Assembly (NCBI GenBank): GCA_963576725.1
Contig: OY755243.1
Span: forward strand, 37,867,243-37,931,242
Direction: 5' to 3'
DNA length: 64,000 nt
Source of the DNA: Azorinus chamasolen
Taxonomy: Eukaryota; Mollusca; Bivalvia; Cardiida; Solecurtidae
The translations under genes and the position numbers were made by a program. Below the pieces are notes generated by a model. That model had not been told where the DNA came from, did no database searches, and saw nothing but the letters and a program-made list of their open reading frames with translations. Positions 51,872 to 62,820 of the stretch are shown piece by piece (position 1 is the first letter of the stretch; the number at the start of each line of letters is the position of its first letter).

Positions 51872-52440
51872 TACACATTTGGTAAATTTAATGACTTACA
51901 AACACTAAGGACTTTGTAGACTAGAAAGGTTTATAATGTCTGCACTGTTCTAAAAAGAGGAATTAATGCTCCGGAGTTCAACCAACATGACAAATTAGAG
52001 GTATCCAAATTTCTAAAACTGCTCTTAGTTTGGCTCAAGATCTGCTGTATAAGTCAGTAGTATGTGTTGTTCCAATGGCTTACCTTTTGGCTCTAACAGT
52101 TGGCCCCTTTTCATTGATTAATTGTGTTGATGTTACCATTACATCTAATTTATTTATTAATTAAACTATAAAAGGCAAAATAAAGTAAAATGAATGATCT
52201 CAGACTTCTGGTGTAGACTCAATACTTTATTTATCGACCAAACACTTTAGTCTTCTTCAGGGTCTAATTTATTAGTAGCTAGATCATGTGCGTCACATAC
52301 CTAAGAACCATAACTCTAACATCACCTTTTGGTTAATCACATGTATCTCTTTTTTCTGATATTTGTGGTGAGAACAACGACTGGATTTGGGCATCTTGTT
52401 TGAAATGAGCTTTTCATGACTGCAGACTGAATGAAAAGAA
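51872..52440. other. no feature seen
   Basis: AT-rich, unassigned. Confidence 0.4.
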
Positions 52441-52444
52441 GTGT

Positions 52445-52592
52445 TAACCCATTTTATTATGAGCACAGGGATTTTGTTCATGGCATGATCAGATCTATAT
52501 TACATGTACATTGTATATCCATAAGCAAACGGAGTAGAACTTGATCAGACAGCTCTTACAGGAGGAAGACTTCTTTGTTTGTAAGGGTGTTA
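52445..52592 (-). mobile_element. type A MITE, truncated
   Basis: TTAACCCATTTTATTATGAGC, CCATAAGCAAACGGAGTAG, ATCAGACAGCTCTTACAGG, GTAAGGGTGTTAA. Confidence 0.5.
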
Positions 52593-52595
52593 AAT

Positions 52596-52642
52596 GTAAT
52601 GGGTCATTTGGTGGAAAAGGTAATGGGTCATTTGGTGGAAAA
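52596..52642. repeat. 24-bp direct repeat, two copies
   Basis: GTAATGGGTCATTTGGTGGA occurs twice, 24 bp apart. The 61-codon frame spanning it has no other support. Confidence 0.7.
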
Positions 52643-52775
52643 CTATGATCAGGAAAAACATGTTATGAGCATTTTTCATATCTTTTCAAGAGATGTAGCT
52701 GAATTCTTGCTGCATGAACAGCTACTAGTGTACTATATAAACTTACTAGCTAATATGTGAACCCTTTCGTTGTTA

Positions 52776-53026
52776 GCCCTTTCCTTCATATAAATGCTTT
52801 TTCAGGCATTTGCAAACAGTGTAGACCTAGATCAGACCCTATACTGAGACATCTGATCAGGGTCTGCTCTGTTTGCTTATAGAATTATATAGATCTGATT
52901 TGTGACACTCTCTGCCACATTAAAAAATTTCTTTGATTTTAATCATACTTTAAACCAGTTCTGCTCATTGATATTCATGACGATATTATTTCTTTCATAA
53001 ATATTTAACACCGGGGAAAGGTTTAA
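52776..53026 (+). mobile_element. TTAA MITE, type A
   Basis: TAGCCCTTTCCTTCATATAAATG, core AGACCTAGATCAGACC / GACATCTGATCAGGGTCTGC, end TTAACACCGGGGAAAGGTTTAA. Confidence 0.65.
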
Positions 53027-53029
53027 TTG

Positions 53030-53435
53030 ATGTCTATAAACATCTTGTACAGTTCTCAAAAGTACATCTTCTATTTCCTTTCTAACTACATGCCCATATA
53101 TCCGACTGTTTAGATCCTGAAAACAAGAAAGTTAGTCTGCATTTCATTTGGATCAAAACTGCAAATATGTATCTTAATATGACTGGTAACTGGCAAAGAG
53201 ATAATCTTTCTTCAATCAAATTATAGATAAATAATACTAGGGGGTCCTTCCTTGCCCAGCAGAAAACAGAACCCAATTGTTAGAATCATTTATCTTTCCG
53301 ATACAACATGCTCCAGGGTGTTAAAAATGCTGATAATGGTGATAAATTGTATCAACATCTTTGTTTGAACTACTGTGACTGACAGCTGACTGCAACATGC
53401 ATATAATAAAATTTGCTTGGCAGTTTGATGAATCA
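53030..53435. other. no feature seen
   Basis: F-core traces (TTTAGATCCTGAAAAC, CATTTGGATCAAAACTGC) at ~53110-53160; otherwise unassigned. Confidence 0.35.
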
Positions 53436-53437
53436 GA

Positions 53438-53664
53438 CTATCCCATTCCCGCATATTGACGCCTTTTGACGCTTCTGTAAAAGTCACTTTGTGAAACCAT
53501 TGTGATAAATAGAGCATTTGCTCCACAGGATCAAATGCTCTATTCACAATGGTTTCAAAACTACACAATTCTGAAAAATTCCTTTTCTGTAGTTAATGCT
53601 CAGTTTTGGTAGATTTGATCAAAGAGGTTAGGTCTAAAAATAGCCTAAGTGGGAATGGGCTATC
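53438..53664 (+). mobile_element. TTAA MITE, type B
   Basis: CTATCCCATTCCCGCATATTG ... AGTGGGAATGGGCTA. Both TTAA ends are mutated. The hairpin is present with a GCTCCACAGGATC tip. Confidence 0.75.
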
Positions 53665-53870
53665 CTAATGCACTAAATATTCAGACACCCACTCTCTCCT
53701 CTCCACCAGCTCGTAATGCTGAATAAGTCAATTTGGCGCCGTATATTTTATAACTTTAAATTTGACTGACATCAATAGTAGCAAATTGTGTAGATCCTCA
53801 TCAATTTGGTCCTGAATTTATCTTTCTGAATTCTTAGGGAAATTAGGGTGTGTACAGTTTACATTCCACA

Positions 53871-53921
53871 AAATTGGGGGGGGGGGAGGGTGTGTGTGTG
53901 TGTTGGGGGTGGGGGGGGGGT
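53871..53921. repeat. G-rich low-complexity tract
   Basis: Runs of G9, G3, (GT)n, G5 and G10 on the plus strand. A possible G-quadruplex or an assembly-difficult site. Confidence 0.85.
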
Positions 53922-53924
53922 CAT

Positions 53925-54375
53925 ACAGGTCGGTCAGTTCTCTTGCTTTTTGTCAAGAATAAATTACTTTTAATTCTGTTCTCTGTAGATGAATTGAAGG
54001 GTTAATTTTTTTTCTCATTGTTCATTAAATGTCATATATATATAGCCAGAAATCCAAGCATCAAGGCCACATTAAGAAGTAAAACTGATGTGTGGGGGTG
54101 TGGGATAAATTGGTGTTGTAGATCACTAAGATGTACAATTCTAGTTTCCCTTGATTTTAAATTTTGTTTTGGAATATAATCATGTGACCTTTATTTTGTG
54201 AAATGTGATTTCAACAGAAATGTTTGAATGAACTTCAACATTAAAAATAGAAAAAACTATGTTTATTCTTACTCTTAAAATCGTATTTCAGTGCGGAAAG
54301 CTTAAAGGTATTGTACTGACTGCAGTTCCATTTTGCTCGACAAGTTTTATCCTTTTATACTGAATTGACTCCATT
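53925..54375. other. no gene; E-like block at the end
   Basis: Unique DNA up to ATCCTTTTATACTGAATTGACTCCATTG (54348-54375), a block shared with type E elements. Confidence 0.35.
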
Positions 54376-55862
54376 GTTTAAACTCTTTCCCTCATATAAA
54401 CACATTTTGCTGCCTTTGCAAATGGAGTAGACCCAGATCAGACGGTAAACGGACATTAGCCCACCCGGACGACAGCCCACCCGGATGACAGCCCACCATT
54501 TCTCTGAGGGCGGACATTAGCCCACTCGTGTTTTTGTGGAGGGCGGACATTAGCCCACTCGTACTTTTTTTATGGACGGACATTAGCCCACTCGGACAAT
54601 AGAGCCCTCGCACTGCATATTAACGAGGCGGACATCAGCCCACCCGGACAGTAGACCCCTCGACATTATAATATAATGTTTATTCACACTCACAATTAGG
54701 TGAAAATCGTTGTAATTACCCATGATTTATAAAATATTCAGCTACTCTTACTGGTTCTTTATGTTACGGAAAAAAGTCTCTTTCGGACCGAGGATGTTTG
54801 GCCCCTAATTATCTTATAATGTTTGTTTATATTTCATTGCACTGCACTGTTTGATAAATCATGGATAATTAGCTACATTGATTGTTAACCTGTAAAATAC
54901 TGTACTGCTACTGTAAATTGAACGACTTTTATTTTTTCCCCAAATTTATTTCTATTTAATAAACACGAACACTGCTTTCAATATGATCACTTCCGTTGCC
55001 GGGCAATGTATTATGTATAAACCTTTAGCCGAATTTCTGAAACAATTGATGCGGGAATGTTAGAGTTTCCCAAATTAAAACAAATTAAAACAATTTTTTT
55101 TAATGAAATAGGTGAAGATTTGTGAAACACTGAGATAATCGATATCTTATGTCTACATGTATTCAACTGATACAATGAACACGCGCATGTCTAAATGGAT
55201 TATCAAACACACGCTTGTCATTAATTGGATTATCACACCTGTAAGCATTATCTTGTAGTTCAACGCTTACGTACTTGTTCGAACATTACCGAAAAATAAA
55301 ATTTGTGTGATATGTTTATGTTGCTCCGATCTAAAATCGAAGATATTATTTTTACAGCCATTTGGCCTTACAGACCTACAAAAATAGGTGAGCAAATTAC
55401 GAGGGGTCTACTGTCCGGGTGGGCTGATGTCCGCCTCGTTACTATACATCTCGAGGGGTCTAGTGTCCGAGTGGGCTAATGTCCGCCCATCAAAAAAGTA
55501 CGAGTGGGCTAATGTCCGCCATCCTCAAAACCACGAGTGGGCTAATGTCCGCCCCCCAACAAAAACACGAGTGGGCTAATGTCCGCCCTTAGCGAAATAG
55601 TGGGCTGTCATCCGGGTGGGCTGTCATCCGGGGGGGCTAATGTCCTAGAACCAGATCAGACAGCACCTAAAGGACCTGTCTAATCAGGGTCTTCTTTGTT
55701 TACTTAGGGACATTTTATATGTGATTCTATAGTTTCTGCCAAGGTAAACAATTCAATTCCTGTATTCATGTACCATTATAAAAGTTCAGCTTATAAATAT
55801 TTATGATGTGATTGTTTCTTACATGGATATTGAACAGGTAAAGAATAATAAACCATTGAAGC
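54376..55862 (+). mobile_element. type A MITE split by the 1.2-kb foldback
   Basis: TTTAAACTCTTTCCCTCATA and half core ACCCAGATCAGAC before the insertion. CCAGATCAGACAGCACC / GTCTAATCAGGGTC, TATAGTTTCTGCCAAGG and ATTGAACAGGTAAAG after it. Confidence 0.65.
54444..55650. mobile_element. 1.2-kb foldback element with repeat-built arms
   Basis: Left arm ~54449-54662 and right arm ~55400-55645 are inverted. Each is built of irregularly spaced copies of GGGCTAATGTCCGCC (complement GGCGGACATTAGCCC), ~32-38 bp apart, with changed copies (GGGCTGTCATCCGGG) at the outer tips. The core of ~740 bp is unique AT-rich DNA. CCAGATCAGAC flanks it on both sides (54433-54443 and 55651-55661), 13 bp if one mismatch is allowed. 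Such a long duplication would fit a Mutator-like element, but no protein supports this. Confidence 0.75.
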
Positions 55863-56069
55863 CTTAACACTTTCCCTCATTGAAACACTTTTTCACACCT
55901 TTGCAACAGAGTAGACGGAGATCAGAGGGTTCCTGTAGGAGGCTGATGGGATCTGCTTTATATAGATATGATTCTACTGTTTCCACCAATACCAATAATT
56001 CGCATGAACATATGCCATTCAGCTAATAAATATTCACGATGACATTGATTCAACAAGTAAAAGATTAAC
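55863..56069 (+). mobile_element. TTAA MITE, type A
   Basis: TTAACACTTTCCCTCATTGAA, AGACGGAGATCAGAGGGTTCC, CTACTGTTTCCACCAATACC, end ACAAGTAAAAGATTAA. Confidence 0.6.
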
Positions 56070-57598
56070 TGTTGACCCAGTTCTATGCTAATTAATGATG
56101 CTGTATTTTCTTACATTTTTTGCTGTCTTTTCTTGTTATCTCATTATCAAAAATGAATACTATCAAATTAAATGTTACCAGTTGTAAAATTGCACACTTG
56201 ATTGTCGGAGGATTATACGGAGCATTCAGAGAATTAATTCGGTCAGCTTTAACTCTTTCTGTGTATCTATGATTACTTATGCAACAGATTGGATCCAGAT
56301 GGAACTTTTATTGTGAAATACAAATGTAGGTGAAAATGTAAGTATAAACAGAATACAGATGTACTGAAAAGTGAATACCTTAATTTCTACATATAAGTAT
56401 CTCTATCTGCCACATATCGTATCTGAGCAATATATCATTTTTATCATTATATGAGCAATTATTTTACAGCTTGACTTTTACCCCCATTGTTTGGCATTTA
56501 TTTTATGGCTTAGTAATCAGGTGCTGAGGTTACTTATCTCCTGACAAACCCTCTTGCCTGTCCTACTGATTACAGGTTTTTTGTCTTTATTGATAAAAAC
56601 GATACTCATTATTTCAGAAATGTTTCTGTCAGCTACTTTTCGCAAGCAAATAACTTCTAAAGCTTTTAATCCCTTATATCCTACTGTAAAAATGAGTTGG
56701 CATAATCTGCAGAAAAGCTGAAGTATAATATATTGCCTTGGTGCTCAGTCATTTGTCAGTGTGCAAAAACTTTGACATTTTATCAGTTTTGACTTCAGCA
56801 CAGCTATCACTATCAAGCTTCACACTCTTGTTCACCATCACAAAGACCAGGTGTCAGGAACCATTACTCTGTTGTGCATATTTGAAGAGATATATTCTTT
56901 TAAAAGTTTGATTTTTTGAAGTAATAGAGGAGCATTGGCATCAAACTTTGCTTTCATTAAAGATGTATTCTGCCCATGTTTTCTGCAATTTTGATAACAA
57001 AATGACTCCAAAATTGGAAAATTTACATATGGTTGTGCTAAAGAACACAATGAGGAAAGCATTGTTTTTATCAATACCATCAGAACAAATTTGATTGCTA
57101 CATTAAAAAACTGAATTGTGACCCAGAGGTATCCGTCATTTTTGACCACTCTACTTTTCTTCTTTTTGGTGCTTTAAAAGCGAGCTTAGCTGAACAGGTT
57201 TGTTTCCATAGTTTATGTAAAAATCGATGTAAGTCTCTTAAAACTTTTCAGATAAAGGTTAATGTTTAGCAGCATATAATAAATTATATAATGTGGGAAA
57301 TTGGGCTGTAGGCACTATTTAAATGATATAATAGTATGTTTTCACAACTTTTGGTGTTGATTGATTAACATTAACAATGGGCAGAATGTAACATTCAGAA
57401 TTAATGATTATAGCATTTGGGGTACATCACATGAAAATCTTGGGCATTTTCAGTGTATACCATTTTAAATTTAACATTAAAAAATGTAAGGACAGTATAG
57501 TATTCTCTATTTTGCAAAATTCAGCCCATCTTCTTTTTGCTGTGACATCAGTTATTTGTACATTTATTTTTTGCAAGGCTATATGAAACCTAATTACC
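56070..57598. other. no gene; one repeat L fragment
   Basis: AAGCTTCACACTCTTGTTCACC (~56815) matches repeat L. A 103-codon minus frame at 56838-57149 runs through it and lacks domain or splice support. The rest is unique AT-rich DNA. Confidence 0.35.
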
Positions 57599-57835
57599 AT
57601 AACCCATTCCTTGACATTTTGACACCTTTTGACGCCTCTGTAAAAGTCACTTTCTGAAACTATTGTGATTTACAGAGCATTTGCTCTACAGGAGCATTAA
57701 TGCTTTGTTTATCGCAATGGTTTCAAAACTACAAAATTCTGAAATTTTCCTTTTCTCTAGTACTTAATGCTCCTTTATGGTAGATTTATTCAAAGAGGTT
57801 GGATCTTAAAATAGCCAATGCAGGAATGGGTTAAG
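57599..57835 (+). mobile_element. TTAA MITE, type B
   Basis: CATAACCCATTCCTTGACATT ... TGCAGGAATGGGTTAA. The hairpin is diverged (TGATTTACAGAGCATTTGC). Confidence 0.75.
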
Positions 57836-57929
57836 TATTGGGACACAACAATAATTGCCTTTTTCCATGTGTTTGTAAAGCTGAATACGTCAATTGGCAC
57901 CATTTTAGACTGGCATGGTAACAAATACT

Positions 57930-58042
57930 AAAGGAGCCGTTTGATCTTGGTCTGCACCATATATTTCTTTTCAACTATTTTGTTAATGAATATTCAGTAG
58001 GTATTGAAATTTGCAATAATTATAGAACAGGGAAAGGGTTTA
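57930..58042 (+). mobile_element. type A2 MITE, right part
   Basis: GGAGCCGTTTGATCTTGGTC, TTAATGAATATTCAGTAGG, AGAACAGGGAAAGGGTTTAA. Confidence 0.6.
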
Positions 58043-58154
58043 AAGGCTATTGAAATAGTAGCTGATTAGTTCTGAAACTGTTTATCAATTAACAAGGTTG
58101 TAATCTTTGCAGTCTTTTTCATGATTTCATACTGTAAGGGTGCAAAAGTGACAG

Positions 58155-58352
58155 TTGGCTTATTACCGTATAGGTTATTTTTAGACTAAACCTCTATGAA
58201 TATATCCACTGAAAAGAAGCATTAATTTACAAGAAAAAATTTAGTTTTTTTAATCGTGTAGTTTTTAAACTATTGTAATAAATAGAGCATTAATTTGCTC
58301 TTATGGAGGCACCGAAGGATGTCAATATATTTCAATATGGTGGAATGGGTAA
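58155..58352 (-). mobile_element. TTAA MITE type B, degenerate
   Basis: TTACCGTATAGGTTATTTTTAG, AAACTATTGTAATAAATAGAGC, then GGTGGAATGGGTAAAG. Confidence 0.5.
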
Positions 58353-59395
58353 AGTTCACATTACTGCTCATTCTATAAATCTTCATTACCACATAACTTA
58401 TAATTTCCTTTTTGGCAGGATAACTGTCTACTCATGATTCAATTTTTTTGACAAAAATAAAGTGAGATATTTTTTTGCTGTATTCATATGAGTTTGGTGT
58501 CAACGACAACTCACTTTACAAGCAATAAAGAATGCTATATAAATAGGTGTCATGAATATAATATTCAAGAATGTGTGACCCAATTTCATTTTGCCTATAT
58601 GAGATAAGATTTGTGTCACAATAAAGTGACAGCATACCTCTATAAATACTTGGGCATAGACCCTTGAGATTTGTGTGTTTATTTTCCACGCTGAAGCCTG
58701 AATTAATCAGCTGGCTTGTATAAATTTGCCATGTCACATTTATAAGCTTATGACAATAAACATAGACACCATTCAGACAGCTAGAAGTACAGGCAGCTAG
58801 AAATAATCAGACAAAAGCATTCAAAATTGATTCCAATTTAAAATTTCTTTTCATAATTACAATGTATCTTAATATGAGGTTGAAACTTAAATGGGTGGAA
58901 TCTTGCATGATTACATGTATTTGTCAGATACAAGATTAAAAATGTAATTTTTGAAGGAAGGCAAGCATGAGTGTATTAAAACATTTTCTGGTGAATGACT
59001 CTTTAAATGTTTATCAAAATCTGCTGTTCAGATACATTTTGCAACCAAAGTTTCACATGTTTATCAAAGAAATGTAAGACAGAAATAACATGAAAATGGA
59101 TGTTGATGACAATTCTTATGGAAGACATTTTTGTAAATGCTAGAGGTTAGATATTGCATATGCAGTGCTCATGTGATATTCTTAACTGTATGACACTTTT
59201 GGCAGGTAAAGAGTTCTTACCAGCAAGCTTTTGTGGATAATGACTCGGCGCCATGTTTTATTTGTGTTTTAATTTTCAAATGAGTGAAATTTGTAAAGTT
59301 CAGCTGAAAAGCACATTGATATCAAGTGAAAATTGAGGAACAAACTTTTATAGGTAATGTGATATGAGTGACTGACTTCGTACAGCATGAGTTAA
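58353..59395. other. no feature seen
   Basis: AT-rich unique DNA, no accepted exon or element. Confidence 0.4.
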
Positions 59396-59396
59396 A

Positions 59397-59590
59397 GTGA
59401 CCCTTTGAATGCTGAATTTTCAAAGCAGAATAGTCCATAATTGTACTACAGGCCATTCAGCACTAAAGGATGTGTTTTCTAGAGAATTGTGAATGACAAA
59501 CAGCACAGATAATTAACAGAGCTTCTTTAGGAGCCCTCTGTACTGAGTTTACACTGTTTTCAAATGCCATTCAGCTAATGTTCCTGTTTT
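59397..59590. mobile_element. type E element
   Basis: GTGACCCTTTGAATGCTGAAT, TTCAAAGCAGAATAGTCCAT, GAGCTTCTTTAGGAGCCCTC, TTACACTGTTTTCAAATGCC. Confidence 0.5.
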
Positions 59591-59699
59591 CAAAGGATGC
59601 ACATTTAGCATGTTGAGCAAATAGGTGTAAAATGGTTGTTAATTTGGATTCCAAGGATAAATTTTGTTCCCGTTTCAGAACACACAGGTCTATAATAAT

Positions 59700-60052
59700 G
59701 TCAAACAATTTGGTTATTTATTTAATTGCATAGAGACTTTGAATTTCATCTGGATCTAAACTTTTTGCAAAGGCTGACACGAAGTTGCCGATAATAGGCT
59801 AAAGGTTAAACTATGGTGTCAAGAAATATAATGTTAAATCTCTTTGCACGATTATGCCCAAGTAATTAATTGTCTGCATATATTGTCACCTGTTGCTATT
59901 CTGATTTTTTCCCTTTCATTTCTTTTCAAAAACACTATCAGGGTGTCAAACAGTTTGTATCCTGGTGATAAGTTGAGTTACACAGCTTCTCATGCAGATC
60001 CAAATTATTTGCACAGGTAATCACAATTTGCCGCCAGTGTGCAAAGAGTTAA
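59700..60052. mobile_element. two adjoining type F elements
   Basis: First: TGTCAAACAATTTGGTTA / ATCTGGATCTAAACTTTTTGC. Second: GTGTCAAACAGTTTGTATCC / CAGATCCAAATTATTTGCACAGG, ending CAGTGTGCAAAGAGTTAA. Confidence 0.5.
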
Positions 60053-60275
60053 CCCTTTACCGTATAGGCTATTTTTAGATACAACCTCTGAATAAATCTA
60101 CCGAAAAGGATCATTAACTAGAGAAAAGGAAAATTTTAGAATTTTGTAGTTTGAAACCATTGTGATAAATAGAGCATTTGCTCCTATAGGAGCAAAGACT
60201 CTATTTATCACAATGGTTTCATAAAGTGACTTCTACAGAGTCGTCAAAAGTCGTCAATATGCGGGAAAGGGTTAA
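60049..60275 (-). mobile_element. TTAA MITE, type B
   Basis: TTAACCCTTTACCGTATAGG ... ATATGCGGGAAAGGGTTAA. The 70-bp hairpin has one or two mismatches. Confidence 0.85.
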
Positions 60276-60735
60276 TCCTAAGGTTGATCATTAGCATAAC
60301 CATTGACTGTGAAAGGAGAAAGGAGTTTCCCTTTACTCAAAGGTAACTCATGTATCACTTATAGTGTTAGAAAATGGCTCAAAGATTGAATCTCAAACAG
60401 AGAGTGTTGGTCTATAGCTTATGATAATAACATTATTACTAAAGCATAATTATTATGTGATGAAAAGAATCAAGTGTTTCCTATTATTAATTTTTAAGTA
60501 CCATCTTCACATTGTTTTCACAGATACTTCAATTATACAATCTAACAGATCTTTAACATACATCTAAATATTCTGATTACAAATTGGTTATAAATAGGCA
60601 GTCAGACACAAACTTTAAAGTGCAACACATTTAAAGTACAGGCATAATGTACAGAGCTCATTGCAGGCCATGCATTATTTTCTGATAAGGGCGTGCTAAA
60701 ACTGAAATGCATAGTATGAGTTGTGTATGAAACAT
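60276..60735. other. no feature seen
   Basis: AT-rich unique DNA. Confidence 0.4.
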
Positions 60736-60737
60736 GA

Positions 60738-60910
60738 ACTACCCTTTTTTGCCATGGCAGAAACTGTGTAGAATCATATCTATATTTTACCATAAGCAAA
60801 CAGAGCAGACACTGATCAGATGGCTCCTATTATAGATGTATGATCTGGGTCTACTCTGTTTGCAATGACATAGAAAGGTGTAGTGGAGTATTAAGCAGAT
60901 AAAGGTTTAA
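60738..60910 (-). mobile_element. type A MITE, left end lost
   Basis: TTTTTTGCCATGGCAGAAACTG, core ACACTGATCAGATGGCTCC / GTATGATCTGGGTCTAC, end GTGGAGTATTAAGCAGATAAAGGTTTAA-type sequence. It abuts the donor of the candidate exon at 60919-61208. Confidence 0.6.
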
Positions 60911-60918
60911 ACAGGCAC

Positions 60919-61208
60919 CATATATCTTTGTGGATTGTTTAAACATGGCCTTTATAATATGTCCGATATATGTGGCAGAAAGAGCTAGCAGACAAGGAGG
61001 AACAAAATCTGAAACAGTATCTCTCTCTATTTTCTTCATGCATGTCATAGCAGATCTGTTGCAAATGAAATATTGTCTGTTTTGCTGCAGACTATTCAAA
61101 AATGTATAAAATGCTTTATTTAAACAGTTCACTGAAGAACGATCAGTTGGATAGGATTGTTTGCTATAAGGTCTTGCAGTGTACTGTTGTGGTTGCTGTG
61201 GGTGGAAA
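60919..61208 (-). CDS. candidate minus-strand exon, unidentified
   Basis: Read on the minus strand, ACAAATTCTTTCAG is followed by one base and 96 open codons, then G and GTGCCT as a possible donor. The peptide starts FHPQQPQQYTARPYSKQ, then has CLNKAFYTFLNSLQQNRQYF, MTCMKKIERDTVSDFVPPCL and ATYIGHIIKAMFKQSTKIYG. It is the longest open frame of the window (132 codons including read-through at both ends), with varied, protein-like composition and no internal repeat. I do not recognise the family. A MITE directly after the donor fits an intron. Confidence 0.35.
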
Positions 61209-61209
61209 C

Positions 61210-62035
61210 TGAAAGAATTTGTCTCATGATGTATTATGATTGTGCACAATTTTGCCAGTGTAACAAGTATCAGGTGACAATTGTAATGTGTATTTTATGT
61301 GTTTTGCATAAAATGCATGTTTTTTCCATCCTCAATGACTTTATTATCATACCTTACTGAGTGAGCAGTTCATTGTTGCACTTGCCCAAGCATAGGTGTC
61401 TTTCAATCATTAAACAGCAGTAAAAATGAAGACATGCACCCATAAAACTGGCCAGGTCCTTCTTTTAATCTAGAGACAGTGGGTGGCAAAGTTTTCACCT
61501 GACAGGCATATACTACAGATGTATCCAAACAGGAAAATTTATTGCATTTAATTTCCCATTATCCTATGTGAAATTGTCTTCTTTGGTGGTAAAATTGGAT
61601 GTTCTCTGCTCATAGGAAGGTTTAATTCATTGTACACCATATAATTGTCCTCCGCAATAATTCTAGAAGATAAGTTTTTCTTTCATTTTACATAAAAATA
61701 CAAGCAGAATGTCAAACAGTGATGAGAAGTTACTTAGCATCTCATTTGGATCCAAACTGTTGGCATAGGTTCTCACACATTTGCCACAATCATGCAAAGA
61801 TATCATTATGCAAATGACTTTAAACACTTTCCATCCTTGCAGGATAGCACAATGAGTGACTGTTATTGTTCCAGTTCTTGGTCATGTTTTGCAGACAATA
61901 CCTTAGAATTTATTCATAGGAACTGTTTTCTCAATTCAAAGGGTTAAATTTAATTTGATGTTAACTTTAGTACAGTACTAGATAGATAGAAGGCAGTATT
62001 CTTTACAATCATATTATGTAGATCTTGCATATGTA
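61210..62035. other. no gene; one F remnant
   Basis: TGTCAAACAGTGATGAGAAG / CATTTGGATCCAAACTGTTGG at 61708-61765. Otherwise unassigned. Confidence 0.35.
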
Positions 62036-62037
62036 AC

Positions 62038-62240
62038 AGTAAAAACTCGATAATACGAAGTTACGAACACTCAAATACATACCGTTATTGATCTTTAACA
62101 CGGGTGGCAGCCTTTAAATGCAGAGTGAAAGTCACGCAGATTGCTCCTCTAGGAACTTCCTGTTTGACTTTTACCCAGCATTATTTAACAGCCTCCTGCC
62201 TACAAAGACATAAATTCTTCAATACTAAAATTTCGTAGGA
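62038..62240. mobile_element. type D element
   Basis: CAGTAAAAACTCGATAATACG left, hairpin GTGGCAGCCTTTAAATGCAG / GCATTATTTAACAGCCTCCTGCC around GCTCCTCTAGGAAC, end ATACTAAAATTTCG. Confidence 0.6.
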
Positions 62241-62269
62241 TCTAGTTTTTAGTGTTGTATATAGATCTA

Positions 62270-62473
62270 CAATAAAACCTCTCTATAACGGCCACTAAAT
62301 CACATCAAGTATTTTGTGTTAAAGGCAGGTGGCTGCTTAAAGCAAGGTGAAAGTAAAACAGAACGCTCCTATTGGAGCCTTCTGTTTTACTTTCACCTTG
62401 CTTTAAGCAGCCACCTGTCCTAAATACCAACTAATTAACACAATTTAGTGGTCGTTATAGAGAGGTTTTACTG
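62270..62473. mobile_element. type D element, best copy (204 bp)
   Basis: CAATAAAACCTCTCTATAAC / GTTATAGAGAGGTTTTACTG ends, TA on both sides (62268-62269, 62474-62475). The inner hairpin GGCAGGTGGCTGCTTAAAGC / GCTTTAAGCAGCCACCTG is almost perfect over ~80 bp, with TCCTATTGGA at the tip. The ends resemble pogo/Tigger termini. Confidence 0.85.
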
Positions 62474-62611
62474 TAGTTTAATTTTTTCACACCTTTCCCT
62501 TTACTATGTAAAATAATATCCTAGAATCAGTAGAATGAAGCTGTCATACCTCAGTTAGATTTACACTGTATCATGTTCTCCTGGATCCCCATTGTAGTGA
62601 TGTAGCAAAAG

Positions 62612-62820
62612 CCTGTGAATGCCGAATATTCAAAGTGGAAGGTCCGACATCATTTTAAGGATAGAGTTCATTCAATTGGAAAGGCTATAACTTCTTATGG
62701 GAGGATTTTTAATGACAAATAGTGCAGACCCAGATCACAGGGCTCCACTAGGAGCTCTCTGAGCTGGGTATATATTGTTGCAAATGCCAGTACACTTGGT
62801 TCCCCACATTTAAAGGGTTA
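62612..62820. mobile_element. type E element
   Basis: CCTGTGAATGCCGAATATTC, AAAGTGGAAGGTCCGACATC, core AGTGCAGACCCAGATCACAGG / GCTCTCTGAGCTGGGTATATATTG, end TTTAAAGGGTTAA. Confidence 0.6.

Noticed and set aside
55400..55640. Regularly spaced identical repeats that look CRISPR-like
   Set aside because: Spacers are 12-20 bp and A-rich, the array is one arm of an inverted pair, and the genome is eukaryotic.
56838..57149. 103-codon minus frame
   Set aside because: Runs through a fragment of repeat L and has no domain or splice support.
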